NCBI GenBank assembly: GCA_031280545.1
Contig: JAITGP010000051.1
Location: 1 to 5,357, forward strand
Length of the DNA stretch: 5,357 nt
DNA from: Candidatus Peribacteria bacterium
GTDB lineage: Bacteria > Patescibacteria > JAEDAM01 > Absconditabacterales > Absconditicoccaceae
Direction: 5' to 3'
The translations under genes and the position numbers were made by a program. Positions 1-5,357 of this stretch are shown piece by piece; the stretch's first letter is position 1; every line of letters starts with the position of its first letter. Below the pieces are notes generated by a model. The model was not told the origin of the DNA and did no database searches. It saw only the letters and a list, made by a program, of their open reading frames with translations.

Positions 1-1956
1 ATCTGGATCTTCTGAATATTTTACCCCAAAATCTCTAATGTATCATCTACCTGCAATAGTTTGAAATTTTATCTGTCTATAACGAAGTTGAGAGAATCCT
101 TCTCATAATTCCTCAATACTATCTTCTCATAATTCAAATATCTTTCTTGCTTTTGAATTATTGACAACTATTCACAGAGAATATTTCTTTCATTCCTTAA
201 AAATTAAGGCATATTTTCATCGTGAATTAGAAATGAAAAAGTCAGAATATTCAAAATTCAGTTTCATTTTGTCTTGAGAGAATGGCTTTTTCGTCAGATA
301 ATTCCTGATTGCATCATAGTATTTTGAAAGAGGAAATTCTGCGATGATACGGTTGATCTCATTGTAAAGGTCTGAAAGCTCTCCAGGGATTTTATCTGCC
401 TGCACTTTAAATACTTTCAAAAATCTGAATAAAAAGAGTGCTTGATCTCACAGATTTTTAACACTGTTTTTGAGGTCTTTATCAAGAAAGTTCTGTATCC
501 TTTCTTTTTCTTGAGTATAATTTTGTTCTGTAGTTATATTTCCATCTTTATCTTTTGTTTCATGTCTTGGTTTATCGTAATAGTGATTTAAATCATAACT
601 AATTAATGAAATCAAAAAAAATCGATTATTTATTTCTCTATCTGGATTTCAACCCCTTCGTTCTTCTTCTAAGTGAGATTTGAAAAAATAATTCTTTTTT
701 TCTTTTTCAATACTGTCTTGATTTACATACACGATAGCTTCCAAAATTTGTTTTAGCTCTGATAAGGAAACATATTCTGGAATGTTAATTTTTTCATCAC
801 CTTTTTTGTTTTCTTTGAAAATCTTCAATTCAACTCATTTTTCATTAAAAGCATATCGATTCTTTAAGTAACGATTCGACAATCGTGAAAGATTATTTTT
901 TGAAACCCAAATTTTAGCTAAATCTTCTTCATTATTCAAGGCATTAGTTATAATTTGTATTATTTGTGGCAGATATTCATCACATGTTTCAATAGTCTTA
1001 TTTATAATATGTTTTAACTCTTCATCATTCTCAATAAGTTCAAAAGGAATTGTTTTTGCCTTTTTAGAGCCAATACATTTATATAAAAATTTTAATTGTG
1101 GAAGCTTTTTTTCTCAATGAGGAAGGTGTTGGTTGTTTTCATTTATTTTTTGATTTATTCCTTTGGAAGTTCTTTCCCCCTTTTCATTCTTTGTTCAACC
1201 AATAAGCTGATTATAGGTATCTATTCCCTCTTGTGTAAGACATTGATTGTAAAAGCTGATATCAAAAACTTTTTTTTCTTCATCTGAAAGATCAAGAACG
1301 GAAAGTTTATCTTTCAAGAGTAGATTTTCACAAAAGAAAATCAGATTTTCATCTACGATACGATGAGCTACCGCAGTAGATTTCTCTTCAGCAGAATAGT
1401 AATTTTCACGATTTTGATTGAAACCTGTGAAGTAGGTAAAAAATCCCTTAAAATTTTTGATTACTTTCTGTTTTTCTTCATCATCTTCATATTCTTTTTC
1501 GAGAACCTCCAAAATTGCACTTTCAGTCAGAATTTTATAGCCCTTTTCTTTGAGAATGGGATACTGTTCTTGCCATTGTGAAGCGGTTTTTTCGTATAAG
1601 GCAACGACTTCCTTTCTCAGAGAAGCTAATATGGAAGAAAATTCTGCTTTTAGATCAGCTTTCTCTTTGTCTGATAAGGCTGAATCTTTTCTAATTTTAG
1701 GTTTATATGCCTCATAAAAAATAAAAAAATCTGACCAATCAATAGCACTTTTCTCCAAGGATTGTGTTATAAATTTATCATGAAGAGTATCAAAAAGTGG
1801 CTTAATCGCTTGATAGTCCTTGTCTCTCTGGTTATCTCTTTGGAGAATGCCTTGTTCTTGCATTTTTGAAAGAGTTGCTCCTTGAGGAAGAAGTGAGAAA
1901 CGAAGCGTCTTAGAAAGGGGAAAGCTTCCTGAAAAAGAAGAAAAGAAGTCAGACAT
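1..1956 (-). CDS. cas12a: Cas12a (Cpf1) CRISPR effector, N-terminal 652 residues; C-terminus off the left edge; UGA read as Gly
   Basis: RNA-guided nuclease of type V-A CRISPR-Cas; family members also process their own pre-crRNA. Visible: the WED-I motif FPLSKTLRFSLLPQGATL (residues 12-29, with K16 and R19); the REC1 block GFFTYFTGFNQNRENYY plus the STAVAHRIVDENL stretch (171-205); LIGG (251-254); GIN (266-268); LPQLKFLYK (285-293); and the WED-II lead-in YDAIRNYLTKKPFS then KLNF (547-568). The frame has no TAA or TAG from 1956 to base 1, but has UGA at residues 254, 281, 374, 436, 503, 580, 589, 595, 610, 618 and 638. Residue 254 is the second Gly of the conserved GG. Family length is about 1200-1300, so the rest of PI, the bridge helix, RuvC and Nuc lie outside the window. 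ATG at 1956 is the only Met between the upstream in-frame TAG (1993-1995) and the conserved N-terminus; no Shine-Dalgarno is visible. The usual PAM-reading motifs after KLNF are altered. A Cas12a2-like variant cannot be excluded without the C-terminus. Confidence 0.95.
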
Positions 1957-2006
1957 ATTATTTGAAGAAAAGAAATAAAGACTAACTTCTTTCTACTGAT
2001 TTTCCC

Positions 2007-2034
2007 ATTCTAAACAAGAGAAAAATCCCTCCAA
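2007..2034 (-). promoter_or_regulatory. Candidate sigma70-like promoter for cas12a
   Basis: On the minus strand TTGGAG (2029-2034) is followed after 16 bases by TAGAAT (2007-2012). The -10 box matches the consensus at 5 of 6 bases; the -35 box is weak (3 of 6). Transcription would start near 2000 and leave a leader of about 45 bases before the ATG at 1956. In AT-rich DNA such matches arise by chance, so this is a suggestion only; read-through from traX is equally possible. Confidence 0.3.
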
Positions 2035-2043
2035 CCACCTCTC

Positions 2044-2092
2044 CCAAACGAGTTTGGTAGGATCTTCTTTTGAGAAGTCTACTTTGATCAAA
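2044..2092. repeat. Cluster of two hairpins and a palindrome just after traX
   Basis: Three inverted repeats lie within 49 bases: CCAAAC-GA-GTTTGG (2044-2057), CTTCT-TTTG-AGAAG (2064-2077) and TTTGATCAAA (2083-2092). The palindrome starts 14 bases past the traX stop codon on the minus strand. The cluster sits between traX and the candidate cas12a promoter, so it could end or protect the traX message or bind a dimeric regulator. The symmetry is seen directly; the role is inference. Confidence 0.4.
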
Positions 2093-2105
2093 CAGAATGA
2101 TACCT

Positions 2106-2918
2106 TTAAGACAAGAAATATGCCAACACATACAAGATGGCAATATGCAGAGGATAGAAAACGTAGAAGAAATACTTTCGTCCTTTTCCTTTCTGACCAT
2201 TGTAGAGCAACATAGGAATAGCTGCAAAAATCATTATTCGTTGGATATTAGCTCAATTTTCCGGGTTATGACTGAGGAAAGATAAAAGGCTGATTACCGC
2301 CAATACTGCCACTTGAGCCCAACGCCATTTTCTGAAGATATAAAACAGGAGTCCCATTATTACCGCAACAAATCCCCCTTCTACCAAAAGGAGTGTTGGG
2401 ATCATCATTGCTACAAATGCAATTAATGGAATAGGAACAACCAGTAATCCTAATACAACAAAACTTGCAAGTATTGGTACAAGCATTCGTCCAACAGCAC
2501 TCAGAATTTTTTTTGTAGATTTTTCACGGATACCGTCTCTCAGCATATCGTAGAACACAATATATAATCCTGTGATAAACAAGGTCTTAAAGACATTATT
2601 CATCAGTGCAATACCTTCTACATAAATTCGTTCCTGCAAAAGGTACATAGCGATATGCATAAAAATACTTGCTCCGAACAAGAGCAACAAATACTTCTTT
2701 CTACTGCGGGTATGGTGCATCCCTTCGGATAGCATAAACAGAAAAAGCGGTAAAACGGGTCTTCCGAGCATGCTTAACCACATGGGGTTGAATCGTGCAG
2801 GCATCGTGAAATTGATGAACATTTGGTGAATGTGGTCACAGACCATCAGGATAATTCCGATGAGTTTGAGTCTCGTTCCGTTCATTCGGCTTCGTCCGTG
2901 GGTTAAAAGGTGTTTCAT
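2106..2918 (-). CDS. traX: TraX-family integral membrane protein (270 aa, one internal UGA = Gly)
   Basis: Multi-pass membrane protein of the TraX family, named after the F-plasmid protein needed for N-terminal acetylation of pilin; chromosomal members are mostly uncharacterised and probably modify a cell-surface component. Family hallmarks: the first membrane segment LKLIGIILMVCDHIHQMF (17-34) with the Asp-His pair D28-H29; LGRPVLPLFLFMLSEG (51-66) followed by H69-T-R71; and the C-terminal signature LLYNGQKGKGRKYFFYVFYP (237-256) ending in LH. About seven to nine hydrophobic segments run through the chain. Under the standard code it would stop at residue 221 and lose that signature; the UGA at 2253-2255 read as Gly restores it, and TAA at 2106-2108 ends the gene. 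ATG at 2918 is the first Met; Met12 is an alternative start. Neither has a clear Shine-Dalgarno. It lies upstream of cas12a in the same direction, 149 bases away. No conjugation genes are in view, so a pilin role is not supported. Confidence 0.88.
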
Positions 2919-2966
2919 AGTTCAGAGAAAAGATAAAAAATTAGATTTCTTTTTAGAACAAGAGAA

Positions 2967-2994
2967 ATGGTATGGTAATACAAGCTAAAATCAA
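2967..2994 (-). promoter_or_regulatory. Weak candidate promoter for traX
   Basis: On the minus strand TTGATT (2989-2994) is followed after 16 bases by TACCAT (2967-2972). This would give a leader of about 40 bases before the ATG at 2918. The -10 box is poor and the match may be chance. Confidence 0.22.
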
Positions 2995-3011
2995 GGAAAA
3001 ATTTATTTTTT

Positions 3012-3025
3012 ACCTATTACCTATT
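3012..3025. repeat. Tandem heptamer ACCTATT x2
   Basis: Two exact adjacent copies of ACCTATT lie about 40 bases upstream of the -35 box of the rightward promoter. The position would suit an activator site or simple slippage; nothing more can be said from one sequence. Confidence 0.4.
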
Positions 3026-3065
3026 CATACATACTCTTATCAATCAAAAAAAAGTCCTCTAAAAT

Positions 3066-3094
3066 TTGCAAAAAAAAGGAAATCTGACTACAAT
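3066..3094 (+). promoter_or_regulatory. Sigma70-like promoter of the surface-protein gene
   Basis: TTGCAA (3066-3071), a 17-base spacer and TACAAT (3089-3094) give near-consensus -35 and -10 boxes at ideal spacing. The start of transcription would be near 3100, about 30 bases before the first ATG. The leader is U-rich (CTTTTTATTTTTTATC) and has no Shine-Dalgarno. Confidence 0.65.
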
Positions 3095-3131
3095 TGAACA
3101 AACAGCTTTTTATTTTTTATCTCTATGACCC

Positions 3132-5357
3132 ATGACTATGAAAAAACTTTTAACTTCTTTGGCAGTACTAACCTTAGCTGCTAACACCTTTACACTCCCT
3201 TTTCAAGCGAACGCGGACACTCCTCCGTTGAGCCCTACGATGAGTTGGACGTGGACAGTGACAGACAACAGCACGAAAACCGTAAACTTTAGCACCACAA
3301 ACAACAGCACACTCAACGTGGATTGTGGAGGCGGAACACTCAGCAACGGAACGAGTGCATTTACGTGTACATATGCGACGGGAGGAAATTACACCGTCAG
3401 TATCACAAATCCTGAAACCCTAACCAGTATTTCTGGACTGACGAGAGCAGGGATTATCAGCTTTCGGGGAGGAAATGCAAGTAATCTGCAAGGAAGTCTC
3501 AGCCTGAGCTATAATCAAATTTCTCAAGTAGCGGTTGGAGCTTTTGCGAAAATGACGAAACTTTCTGGGCTGGAAATGGATAATAATCAAATTACCAGTA
3601 TTGATGACGGAGATTTCTGGGGGATGAGTCAGCTTTCTGAACTCAATGTCAGTCGAAATCAGGTTTCCAACATTTCTGCAAATGCCTTTAAAGGATTGAC
3701 GACATTGGGGAATTTGCATTTGGAGAGTAATCTTCTCAGAAATTTGGATGTGAATACGTTTCAAGGATTAACAAATCTGACCTATCTCGGATTAGATAGA
3801 AATAACCTCGTGAGTTTGCCAGCAGATATTTTCAATAGTCAGACTTCTGGTAGTTTTAGTGTTTCACTCTGGGGAAACTGTATGGATGTCTCCGTGACGT
3901 TTACCAATACAAAAATTGATAACAGCCGAAAGTCCAATCAAAGTGTCTGTGCAGCAATTGTGTACTCTCCGACTACGTTGACCTCTGGAGACGTGATTGG
4001 AACAGTGATTTTGACGGGAGGAACAGCAGACAAAAGAAGTCAGATTGATATTTCTAATTTAGTACATACCCGAACGGGAAATGGAAACTGGACGTTTAAT
4101 TTGTCTAGCGTGCCATGAGGATGGAATTTGAATGGACAAGCATTGATTGGAAATGTGACATGGATTGACAAAATTCCTCCGTATATCACGAATACTACCA
4201 TTGTCCCTATGGATAAGGGAACTGATGCGGTAATAACGATTGAATTGAGTGAACCGATTCAACCTTTGAAAGGGCGAATGGGGCTTTCTCCCACAAAATT
4301 TGTGAAATATTTTTATGAAAATGGAGATATATCTCTCGTTTTCTATGACATTGTAGGAAACCAAGGAAGCGGAGATATTCAGATAAGTGGAATTAGCAAT
4401 CTTCCTACGGATTCAACAGGAACAACAGGAGATACTACTGACGCTGGAAACGGAGAGGAAACTCCCGTTGAACCGATAGAAAGAAGTGACACCGGTGAAG
4501 GAGTGTTTGTAGACGCTTCTAACTTCTATGATAATACGCAAGAAATCATCAGAATAGACGTGGGAGAGGGAACTTATGTAGCTGCTCCTGACTATTATGA
4601 CAATACTCAAATAGTTGAAAAATCTGATACAGGAGAAGGATTGTCTGTGGACGGGTCTCAGTATTACGACAATACGACCTCTTCCGTTCCTCCTACCGAC
4701 CAAGGAAATACAGGAACACCTGATACTACAACTGGAAGCTCTACCAACAATGGAACGAGTACGGGAAGCACCGGTAATATGACAGGAACCACAGGAGATA
4801 CCACCATAACGAACAATACTGGAACAACAGAAAATACTGAAACAACTGGAAACACTACTGGGACACCACACAATGAAGACTATGAAAAAGCGTATAATCG
4901 ATGTTCTGCAAACGGACTTACTTCCGCAAAAAATATTCTCGAAGCAAGAATGCACGATGGAATTACTAGAGCCGAAATGGCTAAACTTATTTCCTTGTAT
5001 GTGAAAAAATTTATGAATAAAAAAATAGAAACTGTAAAAACTGAATGTGCTAATTTCTCCGATATCAACCAAGTAAACGGAGAATTGCAAGGATATATTA
5101 CTGAAGCTTGTAATTTAGGACTAATGGGATATTGGGCGAATGGAGTAGATATTAAGCCAGCTTTTTCTCCTAATGAAGTCATCACCAGAGCTGAAGTAGC
5201 CACGGTACTTTCGAGAATGCTCCGAGCTAACACTTATGCAGGAACAGAAAATTATTGGTATCAAAGCCATCTTTGAGCTTTGGTAAAAGCTTGAATTATT
5301 GTCAATACTATTAGTCCAATGAGTAAGGAAACAAGAGGAGATGTTTTCCTTATGCTG
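3132..5357 (+). CDS. Secreted LRR / Ig-like / SLH-domain surface protein, N-terminal 742 residues; runs off the right edge; UGA read as Gly
   Basis: Predicted cell-surface protein. Order: signal peptide (about 3-28, MKKLLTSLAVLTLAANTF then cleavage after QANA); PKD-like domain (about 34-95, with C65 and C79 and the CTYATGGNYTVSI ending); five leucine-rich repeats of 24-25 residues (about 119-240, e.g. LSELNVSRNQVSNISANAF) closed by C250 and C273; two Ig-like domains (about 278-348, ending VTWIDKIPP, and 351-420, with YENGDISLVFYDIVGN); three 23-residue repeats (450-517); a Thr/Gly/Asn linker (520-582); and an SLH region from 584 with ITRAEMAKL (611-619), ITRAEVATVL (684-693) and a further motif to the end. 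In-frame UGA occurs at residues 329, 715 and 721; the last two give HLGALVKAGII, typical of SLH. Under the standard code it would look like two genes split at 4116. SLH regions anchor proteins to the cell envelope; LRR and Ig parts usually bind partners, so an adhesin role towards a host cell is inferred. The start may be Met3 (3138). Confidence 0.9.
4116..4118 (+). other. In-frame UGA decoded as glycine (SVP-G-GWN)
   Basis: This TGA splits the surface-protein gene only under the standard code. The frame before and after it is the same, the next sense start would be a TTG with no ribosome site only nine bases on, and the interrupted region is one continuous Ig-like domain that ends at VTWIDKIPP. 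Reading through as Gly is the simplest explanation. Confidence 0.9.
4479..4682 (+). repeat. Three tandem 69-base (23-residue) repeats in the surface-protein gene
   Basis: Units are residues 450-472, 473-495 and 496-517. The shared pattern is D-x-GEG-x-x-V, then YDNT nine residues on: SDTGEGVFVDASNFYDNT, IDVGEGTYVAAPDYYDNT and SDTGEGLSVDGSQYYDNT. D453, D476 and D499 are spaced exactly 23 residues apart. The DNA copies differ at many synonymous positions (for example GATAATACG, GACAATACT and GACAATACG for Asp-Asn-Thr), so the duplications are not recent. They sit between the Ig-like domains and the flexible linker. I do not recognise a named family; the acidic Gly-rich core suggests metal binding or a stalk, which is inference. 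Confidence 0.85.
4689..4877 (+). repeat. Low-complexity Thr/Gly/Asn-rich linker
   Basis: Residues 520-582 are almost only Thr, Gly, Asn, Ser and Asp, with TG and TTG steps repeated. The stretch encoding TGTTGDTT (4783-4803) is an imperfect copy of one at 4418-4438, before the 23-residue repeats, so similar linkers flank that block. Such linkers usually act as flexible, often glycosylated, spacers between a wall anchor and binding domains. Confidence 0.8.

Larger units (their letters stand above)
1957..2105. other. Gap between traX and cas12a with small inverted repeats
   Basis: These 149 bases separate the traX stop from the cas12a start; both genes point left. I see two small hairpins (CCAAAC/GTTTGG at 2044-2057 with a 2-base loop, and CTTCT/AGAAG at 2064-2077 with a 4-base loop), a perfect 10-base palindrome TTTGATCAAA at 2083-2092, and a candidate promoter at 2007-2034. 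Neither hairpin is followed by a U-run on the minus strand, so neither is a convincing intrinsic terminator. No CRISPR repeat is present. Any small gene here is unsupported. Confidence 0.6.
2919..3131. other. Divergent intergenic region between traX and the surface-protein gene
   Basis: This AT-rich stretch of 213 bases separates two genes transcribed away from each other, so it should hold both promoters. The rightward one (3066-3094) is clear and the leftward one (2967-2994) weak. A tandem heptamer ACCTATT x2 (3012-3025) is followed by CATACATAC. No coding potential or RNA gene is seen. Confidence 0.7.

Noticed and set aside
1195..1197. TGA as a true stop, giving a truncated 253-residue Cas12a pseudogene
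   Set aside because: The same frame continues for 399 more codons with family-specific motifs and no TAA or TAG, and the same UGA pattern occurs in the other two genes.
2044..2077. Rho-independent terminator for traX
   Set aside because: Short stems are present but no U-run follows them on the minus strand.
1985..2085. Cas12a-type CRISPR repeat fragment (TTTCTACT near 1990 and GTAGA on the minus strand near 2077)
   Set aside because: The two arms are on opposite strands and wrongly spaced, and no repeat unit recurs, so this is not a crRNA repeat or array.
1982..2227. Minus-strand 81-residue reading frame overlapping the end of traX
   Set aside because: It overlaps the conserved TraX C-terminus in another frame and has no recognisable protein character.
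4413..5090. Long minus-strand reading frames opposite the surface-protein gene
   Set aside because: They are shadows of a Thr/Gly/Asn-rich coding strand; the Ser/Cys/Val-rich translations are typical antisense artefacts.
4128..5276. A separate downstream gene starting at TTG 4128 and ending at TGA 5274
   Set aside because: It is in frame with the upstream coding region, lies inside one Ig-like domain, and its supposed end interrupts a conserved SLH motif that continues past it.
1..5357. UGA read as tryptophan (code 4) or selenocysteine
   Set aside because: UGA positions match conserved glycines, not Trp; 15 scattered sites in unrelated proteins do not fit selenocysteine.

Overview
The window reads as chromosome of an ultra-small Candidate Phyla Radiation bacterium that translates UGA as glycine (genetic code 25, known from Absconditabacteria/SR1 and Gracilibacteria/BD1-5). 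With the standard code every long gene breaks. With UGA = Gly three clean genes appear, carrying 15 in-frame UGA codons. Several of these fall on family-conserved glycines: the Gly-Gly of Cas12a (LIGG), the start of the TraX C-terminal part, and the SLH motif (SHLGALVKAGII). TAA ends the only gene whose stop lies in the window. The DNA is AT-rich, most strongly in the cas12a half.

Layout: (1) 1-1956, minus: the N-terminal 652 codons of a Cas12a (type V-A CRISPR effector), running off the left edge; 11 internal UGA codons. (2) 1957-2105: a short gap with a candidate promoter, two small hairpins and a palindrome. (3) 2106-2918, minus: a complete TraX-family membrane protein of 270 residues. (4) 2919-3131: a divergent intergenic region with a good sigma70-like promoter facing right. 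(5) 3132-5357, plus: at least 742 residues of a secreted multidomain surface protein, running off the right edge. Its parts in order are a signal peptide, a PKD-like domain, five leucine-rich repeats, two Ig-like domains, three 23-residue repeats, a Thr/Gly/Asn-rich linker and an S-layer-homology region.

No CRISPR array and no cas1, cas2 or cas4 is present; if they exist they should lie beyond the left edge, downstream of cas12a. The surface protein fits a lineage of host-attached bacteria that need adhesins, and Cas12a would be an anti-phage or anti-plasmid system; a link between the two is not shown. The most noteworthy points are a Cas12a hidden by the recoded UGA, replacement of the motifs that normally read the PAM in that protein, and a very uneven use of UGA between genes. 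No RNA gene or insertion sequence was seen.
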